Source of the DNA: an uncultured Bdellovibrionales bacterium
GTDB lineage: Bacteria; Bdellovibrionota; Bdellovibrionia; Bdellovibrionales; UBA1609
NCBI GenBank assembly: GCA_903833275.1
Contig: CAILEP010000031.1
Coordinates: 1 to 64,000 of the forward strand
Reading direction: 5' to 3'
Length of the DNA stretch: 64,000 bases
Shown here: in pieces, positions 45,869-56,277 of the stretch
How the letters are laid out: the number at the start of each line of letters is the position of its first letter
Position numbering within the stretch: position 1 is the first letter of the stretch
Notes under the pieces: model-generated
Databases searched by the model: none
Told to the model about the DNA's origin: nothing
Seen by the model: the letters and a program-made list of their open reading frames with translations, nothing else
Position numbers and translations under genes: made by a program

Positions 45869-47467
45869 ATGAAAAACTACAAATTAAGCCAAATATCTGT
45901 GTTGCTTGCATTAACGATCGTTACGCAGGCGGGTTTTGGCCGCCAGATGAGGCCCCAGGGGCCCGCTGCGCATCAGCAGACGCCGGGCTACCCAGTGCCA
46001 GACTTCACTAAGAATGATTTTGTTGGAGAGGCCACTAAGGTTGAAGACTTTATTAAAGCTGGTGGAGTTTCGAATGCGAATTGTCAGCCATTTTTGACCG
46101 CGGTTACCAAATCGGTCGTTGATTTTGATTTGGCCAAGGCCAATAAAAATCAACTCGTTCGCCAGGGGCATGAGATTTTGAGCACGCTATGGGGCATTCG
46201 ACTGGCGCTGCACGATCAGATTTCGGCGCAAAATCTCAATGCGGCTTGTGTTGATCAAGTGAAGACGACCTACCGAACAATGCGCGCGGTTGAAGATTAT
46301 GTTGGCGAATTTGTTTACCCTGAATTTAAACAGGTAAAATCTGAGACTTTAGATTTTCAAAAGCAGCCGACCCCACTCGAAGATCAGGCCGCGTACCCAC
46401 CTTATCATTTGAACCCGCAATTTCAGGCCTCAGGTTTTCATTTTCAAACCGGCGATATAATGATCACAAAAGGTGTGAGTTTTTTGAGTTCGACAATTTC
46501 GGCGATACCCGATGTGAGCAGTCAGTACAGTCACATTGTTTTTGTTAATGTTAACGAAAAAACCGGTGAAGTCAGAACGCTCGAGTCGTATGTCGGCCCG
46601 GGCTTTGACACTTATGCGATTGACTACGCTCTGAAGAATGAGAATGCGCGAATTTTGGTTTTGCGCCCGAAAAATCAAGCGATGGGCAAAGACGCTTCTG
46701 ATCGCATGATGAACCGATTGCTTGAGGCCAAGAGCGCAGGCAAGAAGATCCCGTACGATTATAATCTTGATTTCAAAGATCACTCGGCGCTGAGTTGTGC
46801 TGAGGTGGCCGAAGAGGGTTTTGAAGAGGCGAGTGGCGGGTCGGTGATTTTGCCCATGTTCTCTTCAGAGATTTCTTTAAAGAACCCCAAGTTTTTGCAC
46901 GCCATCGGTTTGAAGCAAGGTCACATTTTTACCCCGATCGATGTTGAGACCGACCCGCGCTTTGATGTGGTTCTCGAATGGCGTGATCAGCGCTTGATGC
47001 GCGATTCGCGTTATAAAGATGCCGTCATGCATGCCTCTATGACCTGGATGAACGAGCGTGCTTATCAATTGCATTCACCTCTTAAAAATTGGGCCGGTGC
47101 CGAATTAATTGGTTTTGCCAGAGGCAACGATGCGCTTTGGGCGATGACTAAAAAGCTTTTAGGGGTCACTGATGATATTCGCGACGTGCCGGTGCGAACT
47201 CTTATCGCCATTGGTACGATCAAGGCCGCCGGCGAAGTATTGCTGAATCATGTCTACGCTGCCGATGCAAAACACATCACGGCCACAGGCTGGCCCATGA
47301 CCAACGTTGAAATCGAAAAAGAACTCGATGTTTTTAGGGCGGCCGATTTAAAAAGATATGTTGCTGGCAAGAAATCGCAATTTCATCAGTTCTTTCGCCC
47401 GCCAAATGAACGCGACAACGCCTCTAGCGCCACTCGAGCTGAAAGCGCCGCTACCGAAATACAGTAA
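45869..47467 (+). CDS. Secreted YiiX/NlpC-P60-like cysteine hydrolase
   Basis: FQTGDIMITKGVSFLSSTISAIPDVSSQYSHIVFVN...DHSALSCAEVAEEGFE. Confidence 0.75.
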   Translation: MKNYKLSQISVLLALTIVTQAGFGRQMRPQGPAAHQQTPGYPVPDFTKNDFVGEATKVEDFIKAGGVSNANCQPFLTAVTKSVVDFDLAKANKNQLVRQGHEILSTLWGIRLALHDQISAQNLNAACVDQVKTTYRTMRAVEDYVGEFVYPEFKQVKSETLDFQKQPTPLEDQAAYPPYHLNPQFQASGFHFQTGDIMITKGVSFLSSTISAIPDVSSQYSHIVFVNVNEKTGEVRTLESYVGPGFDTYAIDYALKNENARILVLRPKNQAMGKDASDRMMNRLLEAKSAGKKIPYDYNLDFKDHSALSCAEVAEEGFEEASGGSVILPMFSSEISLKNPKFLHAIGLKQGHIFTPIDVETDPRFDVVLEWRDQRLMRDSRYKDAVMHASMTWMNERAYQLHSPLKNWAGAELIGFARGNDALWAMTKKLLGVTDDIRDVPVRTLIAIGTIKAAGEVLLNHVYAADAKHITATGWPMTNVEIEKELDVFRAADLKRYVAGKKSQFHQFFRPPNERDNASSATRAESAATEIQ

Positions 47468-47540
47468 TGAGGGGCCCGACCTTGGTCTGGGTCAGGCGTC
47501 GTCGTTGCGGGCTCTCTCATTCAATGAGTAAAATGAAGCC

Positions 47541-48665
47541 ATGCGCGTGCAAATCGATCGTGGTTTATTTGTTGTCATTATTTTTCTTTTGGGGCTTGGC
47601 CTAGTTCAGGTCTACTCGTCGAGCTTTATTTTTGCCATCGAGTCGTTCGATGACGGTCTATTCTTTGTAAAAAAACAGGCCGTGTTTGCCGTGGCGTCAA
47701 TTGCCCTCTTGCTCGCCTTGTCTTATTCGCCAGCGAAGTACCTCGAAAAAATCTGTCTCGCCGTTTGGGCGGCGGCTTGTGTCGGCGTTGTCTTAACTTT
47801 GATACCGGGCATAGGTCTTCGAGTTGGTGGCGCCGCGCGCTGGCTGCAGATTTCTTCAGCGTTTCGTATTCAGCCTAGTGAATTTTTAAAATACACCATG
47901 CCAGTTGCGCTTGCTTATATGTTAACAAACGAAAAATATTTTGAACCTCGCCTGCGCAATTTACTGAGATGGACATTATTTCTAATGCCCGTGGGTTTAC
48001 TTCTCAAGCAACCTGACTTTGGCTCGTTTGCGATCATCACAGTTGTTGGCTTTTCAATTCTCTTTGTTAACGGCCTTAAGTGGCGCTACGTGATTGCCGG
48101 CCTAAGCACCTTGTCAGTGGCGTTTTATTTTTTAATCGCGCGCGTAGGCTATCGCATGACACGAATCACGGCCTTTCTTGACCCGTGGTCTGACCCCGAG
48201 AAGAAGGGCTTTCAGGTGATTCAAAGTATGCTCGGCTTTCATTCTGGCGGGGTCACCGGTGTCGGCCTTGGCCAGGGCCAAGGCAAACTCTTCTTTCTGC
48301 CTGAAGCCCACACCGATTTCACGATGTCTGTGTTGGGTGAAGAGCTCGGCTTTGTCGGTGTCGTCGCGGTTTTGATGATCTTTGGTTTCGTCGTGTTGCG
48401 GGGTTTGCAAATCACCGCTAATGCCGATAGCGAACGGCAAAAAATTATTTCACTCGGCGTTACGCTGACCTTCGCCATTACCACTCTGGTTAATGCCGGT
48501 GTGGCCATGGGCTTATTGCCGACGAAGGGTTTGGGCATGCCCTTCTTGAGTTACGGTGGCAGTCATTTACTCGCGGCCTGCGTTGGTTTGGGGCTCTTGT
48601 TAAATATTGATCGCCAGGCGCGCAAAAATACGGCCCGTGCGTTTATAAAAATTAAGTCGCATTGA
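47541..48665 (+). CDS. ftsW: Cell division lipid II flippase/peptidoglycan glycosyltransferase FtsW
   Basis: SEDS family motifs: GGAARWLQI...QPSEFLKY, LPEAHTDFTMSVLGEELGFVG, PFLSYGGSHLLA. Confidence 0.92.
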   Translation: MRVQIDRGLFVVIIFLLGLGLVQVYSSSFIFAIESFDDGLFFVKKQAVFAVASIALLLALSYSPAKYLEKICLAVWAAACVGVVLTLIPGIGLRVGGAARWLQISSAFRIQPSEFLKYTMPVALAYMLTNEKYFEPRLRNLLRWTLFLMPVGLLLKQPDFGSFAIITVVGFSILFVNGLKWRYVIAGLSTLSVAFYFLIARVGYRMTRITAFLDPWSDPEKKGFQVIQSMLGFHSGGVTGVGLGQGQGKLFFLPEAHTDFTMSVLGEELGFVGVVAVLMIFGFVVLRGLQITANADSERQKIISLGVTLTFAITTLVNAGVAMGLLPTKGLGMPFLSYGGSHLLAACVGLGLLLNIDRQARKNTARAFIKIKSH

Positions 48666-48693
48666 AAAAAACTATGAAAACTTCGAGAGTAAA

Positions 48694-49782
48694 ATGTCGA
48701 TCTTAATCGCGGGCGGTGGCACCGGTGGGCATATATACCCGGCGATTTCGATTGCGCGGGCGATTCAGCAGATGGATCCAGATGAGAAAATTGATTTCGT
48801 CGGGACACCGACCGGGCTTGAGTCACAGCTTGTGCCGCGCGCTGGGTTTCAGATTCATTATATTTCGATTGGTAAATTAAATAGCAACGTGCCATTGTTT
48901 GAAAGAATAAAAACTCTCATTCAATTGCCCTTTGCGATCATCAAGGCTTTTATTCTTCTATTGAAAATCAGGCCGCGAGCGGTGATCGGCGTCGGTGGCT
49001 ATGCCTCGGGCCCAATTGTGTTTGCCGCAGCGCTAATGGGCTTTCGTACTTTTATTTGGGAGCCCAATGCTTACCCCGGCCTCGCCAATCGAATTCTCGC
49101 GCGCTTTGTCGACAAGTGTTTGGTGGTGTTTGAAGAGGCCGCGCGTTTTTTGCACAACAAGAATGTGATTCGCGTGCATATGCCTGTTCGAAAAGAGATA
49201 GAAGCGCTGGGGCAGTTTCCGCAAACGGCGAGCGGCAACGAGTTTCGTCTGCTTGTTTTTGGCGGCAGCCAAGGCGCCCGGGCTCTCAATAATGCGCTGA
49301 TCGAGGCCTTAAAAAAAGGCGGCGCTTGGAGTAAAAAAATTCGAATCGTTCACCAAACCGGCGCCACCGATTATGAGCGCGTGCGCAGCGAATACGACAA
49401 GCTCGGCGAAATCAGCAGCCAAGTTGAGGTTCGTGACTATTTGCACGACATGCCCGAGCGTCTGAAGTGGGCGCATTTGATTTTGGCCCGTTCGGGCACC
49501 GGTACAATTTCAGAACTTGCGGCAAGTGGTCGCGGTGCCATTTTGGTGCCATTGCCTACAGCTGCCGATGACCATCAAACAAAAAATGCAGAGGCTCTCG
49601 TAAAAATTGGTGGGGCCATCCTATTGCCGCAAAAAGAATTGACCGCCGAGCGTTTGATTCGTGAAATTGAAACCTTCGAGGGCGCGCCGCAAAAATTAAC
49701 CGCTCTTGCCAATAAAATTCGCGATTTTCACAAACCTCAAGCGGCCAACGAAATCGCAAAAATAATCTTGGCCCTAAACTGA
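48694..49782 (+). CDS. murG: UDP-GlcNAc--undecaprenyl-PP-MurNAc-pentapeptide transferase
   Basis: IAGGGTGGHIYPAISIA; GVGGYASGP; LARSGTGTISELAA. Confidence 0.96.
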   Translation: MSILIAGGGTGGHIYPAISIARAIQQMDPDEKIDFVGTPTGLESQLVPRAGFQIHYISIGKLNSNVPLFERIKTLIQLPFAIIKAFILLLKIRPRAVIGVGGYASGPIVFAAALMGFRTFIWEPNAYPGLANRILARFVDKCLVVFEEAARFLHNKNVIRVHMPVRKEIEALGQFPQTASGNEFRLLVFGGSQGARALNNALIEALKKGGAWSKKIRIVHQTGATDYERVRSEYDKLGEISSQVEVRDYLHDMPERLKWAHLILARSGTGTISELAASGRGAILVPLPTAADDHQTKNAEALVKIGGAILLPQKELTAERLIREIETFEGAPQKLTALANKIRDFHKPQAANEIAKIILALN

Positions 49783-49822
49783 AAGAAAGTGTAAGTGTTG
49801 TTTATTAAATGAAAGAGTTGAA

Positions 49823-51184
49823 ATGAAAGAATTAGTTAGACTCGCGAAAGCAAGAGTTCACTTTATCGGTATCGGCGGTATCGGGATGTGCGGCCTCGCC
49901 GAACTTTTGCACAACATGGGCGTTCAAGTTAAGGGCAGTGACCTTTCAGAAAACCAGCAAACGCTGCACCTGCGCGAAATTGGCGTCAAGGTGATCATCG
50001 GGCATCGCGAAGAAAATATCGAAGATGTTGATGTCGCGGTTTACTCTTCGGCAGTAAAACCCTCAAATGTCGAATATCAAGCAGCCAAAAAACGGGGCGT
50101 GCCTTTAATACCCCGGGCCGAAGCCCTTGCTGAAATCATGCGCCTGCGCCGCGGGGTCGCTATCGCCGGCTCGCATGGTAAAACGACAACGACGAGTATG
50201 GTGGCGACAATTTTTCTAAGCGCCCGCATGGACCCCACCATTGTCGTCGGTGGCCGTCTCGATCTAATTAAATCAACAGCCAAGCTCGGCAGCGGCGAAT
50301 GGTTGATCGCCGAAGCTGACGAGAGCGACGGTAGTTTCAATCGATTGACCCCCGAAATTGCGGTTATTACCAATATCGACAACGATCATCTTGATCATTT
50401 CGGCACCATGAAGGCGCTTGAAAACGCGTTTGTTGAATTTGCGTCGCGCGTGCCGTTTTATGGCGTGGCGATTGTTTGCGGCGACGACCCGCGCATTCAT
50501 GAAATATTTAAAGACTTTCCGAAGCGAATTTTATTTTACGGTTTTGGTGCCGATAACGAATATCGCATCGAGGGCCAAGCTTCGCGATATAAGCTCTACC
50601 ACCGCAACGTAGAAATCGGCGAATTCAATTTGCAGGTGCCGGGTCGGCACAATGCTTTGAATGCGGTCGCGGCCATACTGTCAGGCCATGTGACCGGGCT
50701 TTCGTTTGATCGTTGCCTGCGCTCCATCGAAGAGTACACCGGCGTCGATCGTCGCTTTCAAAAGAAGGCCACGGTTAACGGCGTCGACTATTACGACGAC
50801 TACGGCCACCACCCGACTGAAGTGCGAGCCGTTTTGTCGGCTTTCAAAGAGCAGTTTCCGGATCGACGGCTGGTTGTTTTATTTCAACCCCATCGCTTCT
50901 CGCGCACCCAAAGCTGCTGGAATGACTTTCTGTCTTGCTTCAGCGACGCCGATCAACTTTGTCTACTCGATATTTACGCCGCAGGTGAAGCCCCGATTGC
51001 TGGCGTAACATCAAAAAAATTGCTTGAACAAATTCGTCATCCAAATCGCTTCTATTTCGAATCAAAAGAAAAAGCGCGCGATGATATTTCAAAAACTCTT
51101 AAGAGCGACGATATTTTTCTCACCCTCGGTGCTGGCGATGTCTGGCGTTTGGGCGAAGAGATCTATTTGCGCGCCAAAGCTTAG
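49823..51184 (+). CDS. murC: UDP-N-acetylmuramate--L-alanine ligase
   Basis: HFIGIGGIGMCGLAELLHNMG; GSHGKTTTTSMVA; DDYGHHPTE. Confidence 0.96.
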   Translation: MKELVRLAKARVHFIGIGGIGMCGLAELLHNMGVQVKGSDLSENQQTLHLREIGVKVIIGHREENIEDVDVAVYSSAVKPSNVEYQAAKKRGVPLIPRAEALAEIMRLRRGVAIAGSHGKTTTTSMVATIFLSARMDPTIVVGGRLDLIKSTAKLGSGEWLIAEADESDGSFNRLTPEIAVITNIDNDHLDHFGTMKALENAFVEFASRVPFYGVAIVCGDDPRIHEIFKDFPKRILFYGFGADNEYRIEGQASRYKLYHRNVEIGEFNLQVPGRHNALNAVAAILSGHVTGLSFDRCLRSIEEYTGVDRRFQKKATVNGVDYYDDYGHHPTEVRAVLSAFKEQFPDRRLVVLFQPHRFSRTQSCWNDFLSCFSDADQLCLLDIYAAGEAPIAGVTSKKLLEQIRHPNRFYFESKEKARDDISKTLKSDDIFLTLGAGDVWRLGEEIYLRAKA

Positions 51185-51192
51185 AGGTCTCA

Positions 51193-52218
51193 TTGAGTCT
51201 TCTGGCCGAAAACCTCATCACAAAATCGCGCTCTCTAAAAGAGCTTAATTGGTGGAAGGTCGGCGGCACGGCTCAACATTATGCTGAACCCCGCTCGATT
51301 GACGAGCTAAAGTGCGTTTGGCGTTGGGCTCTCGAAAATACAATGCCGGTTTGGGTGATTAGTGCTGGCTCAAACGTTCTGATTCAAGACGGCGAAATTA
51401 AAGGCCTGGTGATATCGGTTCACGCCTTGAATAAAGTTGAAGAAGTCATTAAGCCCAGCGAAAAATATTTTAGCGCGAGCCCAGCGGCGGGGCCGACTGC
51501 GGGTTCGTCAGTGGTTTCGTCAGCAACATCTGAAAAAATAATTATTCGCGCCTTGGCGGGCACCCCAAAATCTGAAGCTGCGAAAGTGTTTCTGCAAAAT
51601 AAATTAGCGCCCGCGATTTTTCTAACCGGCATACCCGGCGATCTCGGCGCCGGGGTTGTGATGAACGCCGGCATCGGCGAGTCGCGTGTACCCCGCGAAT
51701 TTTGCGAGATCGTCAGCGAGGTTGAGGTTTTGCGCCCCAAATCAGCGGGCGTTCAACCGCACGATAAATTTTTACGCAGTGATGATTTTTTTAACGAAAT
51801 TCGAATTCTCGGCCGCGATATTCATTGGGAGTATCGCCACAGCCAAGGTTGGCAGCCCGGTATTATTACCCGTGTGGTTTTAACCTGGCCGTATACTCCT
51901 GAAAAAAATGTGATGGACGAAGTTCGGCTGCAGACCAAAAAACGCGTGACCACCCAGCCGCTTGATATGCCAAATTGCGGTTCGGTTTTTCGTAACCCGC
52001 TCGGCCACAAATCGGCACAACTGATTGAAGGCTGTGGGCTTAAGGGTTTTGCGGTCGGCGGTGCTTCAGTTTCAACGAAGCATGCTAATTTTATTGTCAA
52101 TAAGGGCGGCGCCACCGCGCGCGACGTTCTTGCTGTGATTAATCACGTGCGCCAGACCGTGCTCGTAGAAAAAGGCGTCGAACTCAAAACTGAAGTTGTG
52201 CAAATCGGCGAGTTTTAG
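51193..52218 (+). CDS. murB: UDP-N-acetylenolpyruvoylglucosamine reductase
   Basis: NWWKVGGTAQHYAEPRS, VISAGSNVLIQDG, PNCGSVFRNP, SAQLIEGCGLKGF, HANFIVNKGGATA. Confidence 0.93.
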   Translation: MSLLAENLITKSRSLKELNWWKVGGTAQHYAEPRSIDELKCVWRWALENTMPVWVISAGSNVLIQDGEIKGLVISVHALNKVEEVIKPSEKYFSASPAAGPTAGSSVVSSATSEKIIIRALAGTPKSEAAKVFLQNKLAPAIFLTGIPGDLGAGVVMNAGIGESRVPREFCEIVSEVEVLRPKSAGVQPHDKFLRSDDFFNEIRILGRDIHWEYRHSQGWQPGIITRVVLTWPYTPEKNVMDEVRLQTKKRVTTQPLDMPNCGSVFRNPLGHKSAQLIEGCGLKGFAVGGASVSTKHANFIVNKGGATARDVLAVINHVRQTVLVEKGVELKTEVVQIGEF

Positions 52219-52317
52219 TCACCACATTTCTTATCCATCGAAAATAGATCGGCCTTAGTCAATAAACTGGCACGATTGCTGCTTCAGAAACTCGTTATTT
52301 TAACGAGGAGCAATTGC

Positions 52318-52650
52318 GTGCAGCCCCACCAAATTATTTCCGGATTTTCGGAGATTAAGTCCGAGTTTCGGCGAAGAGCCCGGACGAATAAGAATATGCA
52401 CGAGTTGGAGCTTTGGTTCTCTTTTTCCGACAATGTGCTTTGGGTTCATGACTATAGTGCTCACGAGGTAAAGATAATTTTGGGCGTTCTCAATTCGAGT
52501 GGTAATAAATGGACTATTTTTTTGGAGTTTGAAAGTTTGGGTGAGCGACTTGCGCGATATCTGATTGCGACGGAGAAGGGCAATAGTATTGGCGAGATTT
52601 TCAATCGCAATAACGGGTTATACGGATTTCGGCCTTTTCGCCGCCGCTAA
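52318..52650 (+). CDS. Hypothetical protein inserted in the dcw cluster
   Basis: GTG start after gaggag; ...FRRRARTNKNMHELELWFSFSDNVLWVHDYSAHEV. Confidence 0.5.
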   Translation: MQPHQIISGFSEIKSEFRRRARTNKNMHELELWFSFSDNVLWVHDYSAHEVKIILGVLNSSGNKWTIFLEFESLGERLARYLIATEKGNSIGEIFNRNNGLYGFRPFRRR

Positions 52651-53064
52651 TTTATCTGAAATTTCTTCAAATACGAGATCCATAAGTTCACGTGGCATCA
52701 TTTTACAATTCTCGGGATTACTTTTTTCGACCCACGGCCGGCCGATTGTTTTATGGGTGCGATTGATTTCGATTTTATTGTTCCACCAAAAGCCTTGGCA
52801 GAGAGCAACGTATTCTCCATCTTCGAATTTGACCATAAGGCAGCTGCGAAAATATTCTGTTTCGAAGATGAAATGGTCGAAAGCCTGTGGGTCGTCGAAT
52901 GTTTTTAGCCAACTGAATTTCGATAGGTTGGGCCCGCATTTTTCAAGCTTTAAAAAGACAAATTGGTTTTGATGTTTCAAAAAATTATTTTGAAGCTCGA
53001 CGGCCACCATTTCAAGAAGCTCGGGTTCAGTCTTTGTAATGTTGAGTAGGCTGGCGATTGACAT
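52618..53064 (-). CDS. Hypothetical protein, convergent and 3'-overlapping with 52318-52650
   Basis: ORF with normal composition; 33-nt tail-to-tail overlap. Confidence 0.55.
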   Translation of the reverse strand: MSIASLLNITKTEPELLEMVAVELQNNFLKHQNQFVFLKLEKCGPNLSKFSWLKTFDDPQAFDHFIFETEYFRSCLMVKFEDGEYVALCQGFWWNNKIEINRTHKTIGRPWVEKSNPENCKMMPRELMDLVFEEISDKLAAAKRPKSV

Positions 53065-53231
53065 AAGATTGTATCGGCTATTGTGTTTTTACAATTAGCT
53101 TCGACTTGCCTGAAGGGGCTAGACGAAGGTCGACCACACGACATTGGTCTAGGCCTAAGGCCGTGCTCAAAGTGAGGAGGGTCATTCGATTGCTATAGAC
53201 GCTACCAAAGGCCTGCGCTTAAAATAGCCAC

Positions 53232-54182
53232 ATGATCAATTCGAAGAAGAAAAAAGTCGTTCTGTTGCAAGGTGGTCTCGGGGCTGAGCGCGAGGTGAGC
53301 CTTTCAACCGGCAAAGGGTTTGCGCAGGCGCTGACTGAATTGGGTTACCCCTTTGAAGTGGTCGATTGCAAAGAAGATTTTCTCGAACAAATTTCGATGG
53401 CTAAAAAAAATGGCGCCGAGGCCGCACTGCTGGCTTTGCACGGCAAATATGCTGAAGACGGTATCGTGCAGGGCATTTGCGAATACATCAAACTGCCCTA
53501 CAGCGGCAGCGGTGTTTTCGCTTCAGCCCTTTGCATGGATAAAATCGCCACCAAAGAAGTTTTGATTAATCACCAAATACCGACGGCCAAATACGAAGTC
53601 GTGCACAAAGATTCAATCGTCAAGTATCGACCCAAAATCGAGGTGCCGCTGGTGGTGAAGCCTTCGCGCGAGGGTTCAAGTTTCGGCGTTACAATTGTCA
53701 AAGATGAAAAAGAATTGGCCTCGGCCCTTCGCCATGCGGCTCAGTACGATTCGAATATTCTTATTGAAGATTTTATCGATGGCATGGAGCTCACGGTGCC
53801 AATACTGGACGGCAAAGTGCTGACCCCCATTGAGATCGTACCGAAGGTTGATTTTTACGATTACAAAAACAAGTACACCGCTGGTCGCACCGAATACATT
53901 ATGCCGCCCCGAATTGACGCGAAGACCATGAAGCATGTGCAAGAGACCGCGCTTAAGGCCTTTCAGGTTTGTCGTTTGAGAACCTATGGACGCATTGATT
54001 TTCGAATGACCAAGGTTGCAGATAACGAAAATCGCGCTTACGTACTTGAGATCAATACGCTGCCCGGGTGTACCCCGACTTCGCTTTTGCCAAAGGCCGC
54101 GCGGCACGAAAACATTGATTTCAATCGATTGGTCGAAATTCTTGTTGAGCGTGCAGCGCTTGATTATCAAGGTGTTAAATAA
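53232..54182 (+). CDS. ddl: D-alanine--D-alanine ligase
   Basis: LLQGGLGAEREVSLSTG; LVVKPSREGSSFGV; EINTLPGCTPTSLLPKAA. Confidence 0.95.
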   Translation: MINSKKKKVVLLQGGLGAEREVSLSTGKGFAQALTELGYPFEVVDCKEDFLEQISMAKKNGAEAALLALHGKYAEDGIVQGICEYIKLPYSGSGVFASALCMDKIATKEVLINHQIPTAKYEVVHKDSIVKYRPKIEVPLVVKPSREGSSFGVTIVKDEKELASALRHAAQYDSNILIEDFIDGMELTVPILDGKVLTPIEIVPKVDFYDYKNKYTAGRTEYIMPPRIDAKTMKHVQETALKAFQVCRLRTYGRIDFRMTKVADNENRAYVLEINTLPGCTPTSLLPKAARHENIDFNRLVEILVERAALDYQGVK

Positions 54183-54197
54183 TGTTGAGGCAGGTTA

Positions 54198-54944
54198 ATG
54201 AACTATAAAATCTGGGGCAAAATTGCAGTCGCCACTGGTTTTATTTCGGCGCTGGTCTATTTGGTTTTTTCGGCCGTTACCAGCCCCTTTTTTCGCGTCA
54301 GCGACCTCGATGTTCAACTTTCTGAAGACGCCAGTCAGGGTGTCATCTTTAATAAAATCAAAGACACCTTCGAAACACGATTTAAATATTTGCGCGGCCG
54401 CTATGTTTGGCAGTTGGATATCGCCGATCTTTTGACCAAAGTGCAAAATGATCTGCGAGTGAAAGAAGCGAAGGTCACGCGCATCTTGCCGAATAAGGTT
54501 TTGATTTCGGTGACGCCGTATACTCCCATTGCTAGTATTATGACCAAAAGCTCAGACAAGCTTTACCCCGTTGCCAGAGATGGTGAGGTGCTACCGGCGT
54601 TAGAGACGGCCGAGACCCCTGATGGGCCGATACTACGTGGTGAAATTTTTCTGCAAGATCAAAGCGCGCGCTTAAATGTTTTGAAACTGATGTTGGCTTT
54701 ACCCGAGCGCGGCTCGTTAAGTCTTTCGCAAATTTCAGAAATACAATTTGATCGAAAGCGTGGCTATATTTTGACCGCCTCGCCTGGTGGTATAGATATA
54801 TGGATGGGCGCTGAGGATTTCACGCGACATGCATCGCAAGCGCAAAGAGTGCTCGATTATTTGCGAACCCAACAGTTGACCGGTCGCATTATCGACGCTC
54901 GGCTGAGCAAAAAAGTTGTTGTCAAGCTGCGTAACGCCCCCTAG
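54198..54944 (+). CDS. ftsQ: Cell division protein FtsQ (POTRA)
   Basis: Single TM, POTRA-like region (GRYVWQLDIADLLTKVQNDLRVKEAKVTRILPNKVLISVTPYTP), position between ddl and ftsA. Confidence 0.85.
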   Translation: MNYKIWGKIAVATGFISALVYLVFSAVTSPFFRVSDLDVQLSEDASQGVIFNKIKDTFETRFKYLRGRYVWQLDIADLLTKVQNDLRVKEAKVTRILPNKVLISVTPYTPIASIMTKSSDKLYPVARDGEVLPALETAETPDGPILRGEIFLQDQSARLNVLKLMLALPERGSLSLSQISEIQFDRKRGYILTASPGGIDIWMGAEDFTRHASQAQRVLDYLRTQQLTGRIIDARLSKKVVVKLRNAP

Positions 54945-55022
54945 GCTTAAATAGAGGGTTTTCATTGGATGAAAGCCCGGCGGACTTAAGCCGACTATCG
55001 GCAGAAACGCTAGAGTGAGGAC

Positions 55023-56264
55023 ATGATGTCTACCCATAATCTGATCTGTGCACTCGATATTGGCACCACAAAAATCGCTTTTGCGATCGCAAACTCATCT
55101 TCTAAAGGTATTGAAGTTCTAGGTCTTGGTCGCGCCTCTCATTTCGGGGTTCGCCACGGAGTAGTTGTTAATATTGAGGCCGTTGCAGAGGCTATTCAGA
55201 AAGCTCGCGAAGAAGCTGAGCTTATGTCAGGCCTACGCGCTGAAAAAATCTGGGTTTCGGTTGGCGGCAATCACATTCAATCGTTTGATTCTCATGGAAT
55301 GGTCGCCGTTAAAGGTCGTGAAGTGAATGGCGATGACATCGCCCGTGTAATCGAAGCTGCGAAAGCGGTTGTAATCCCTTCAGATCGCCAAGTTTTGCAT
55401 GTGTTGCCGAAAGATTTCAAACTCGATGGCCAAGAGGGTATCGCTGACCCCACCGGGATGACCGGCGTAAGACTTGAAGCCGCCGTGCATATCATCACGG
55501 GCAATCAGGCGATTATCCAAAACGTGATCAAAAGCGTTGAGCGTTCAAATTTGCAAATCGCCGGTCTTGTACTTACACAATTGGCTTCAGCCACAGCGGT
55601 GTTGAGTGCTGACGAAAAAAATCTCGGGGTTAGCGTTGTCGATATCGGCGGCGGCACTTGCGATATGATCACGTTCTTGCGCAACAGCGTTTACCACACA
55701 AATTGCATCGCGGTGGGCGGCCTTAATTTTTCAAATGACGTCGCTCTCGGATTGCGAACGACACAAACGAACGCCGAAGAAATTAAGAAAAAATTTGGCG
55801 CCGCACTTGCTGATATCGGCGGCCTCAACGACGAAAGCATTGAAGTTGAATCGGTCGGCGGGCGAACTCCACGCTCAGTGGCGCGTTCAAGCCTTTGCCG
55901 TGTTCTTGAAGCTCGTTCAGACGAAACGCTTCGTCTTATTAAAAAAGAAATCGAAGATCGTGGTTTTGTGGGCAAACTTGGTTCGGGTGTCGTTCTAACG
56001 GGCGGCGGAGCCGAACTTCGTGGGCTCGTTGAAATGGGCGACTTTGTTTTTGATATGCCGGTGAGAAAAGGGTTGCCCACGCGAGTGGGTGGGTTAGCTG
56101 ATGTTGTCAGCGCCGCTGATTTTTCAACGGTCGTCGGTCTTTTGCTGTTCGGGTTCGAACAAGAGAAGCCGAGAATCATCGCGCGCGAACAAGACCCAGG
56201 TCTTTCGGTTCGCATGGGTGAATTTGGTAGAAAATTAAAAGATTTTATAGCGCGTACGATTTAA
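55023..56264 (+). CDS. ftsA: Cell division protein FtsA
   Basis: [59 protein letters not shown]. Confidence 0.96.
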   Translation: MMSTHNLICALDIGTTKIAFAIANSSSKGIEVLGLGRASHFGVRHGVVVNIEAVAEAIQKAREEAELMSGLRAEKIWVSVGGNHIQSFDSHGMVAVKGREVNGDDIARVIEAAKAVVIPSDRQVLHVLPKDFKLDGQEGIADPTGMTGVRLEAAVHIITGNQAIIQNVIKSVERSNLQIAGLVLTQLASATAVLSADEKNLGVSVVDIGGGTCDMITFLRNSVYHTNCIAVGGLNFSNDVALGLRTTQTNAEEIKKKFGAALADIGGLNDESIEVESVGGRTPRSVARSSLCRVLEARSDETLRLIKKEIEDRGFVGKLGSGVVLTGGGAELRGLVEMGDFVFDMPVRKGLPTRVGGLADVVSAADFSTVVGLLLFGFEQEKPRIIAREQDPGLSVRMGEFGRKLKDFIARTI

Positions 56265-56277
56265 TACAGGGGGAAGC

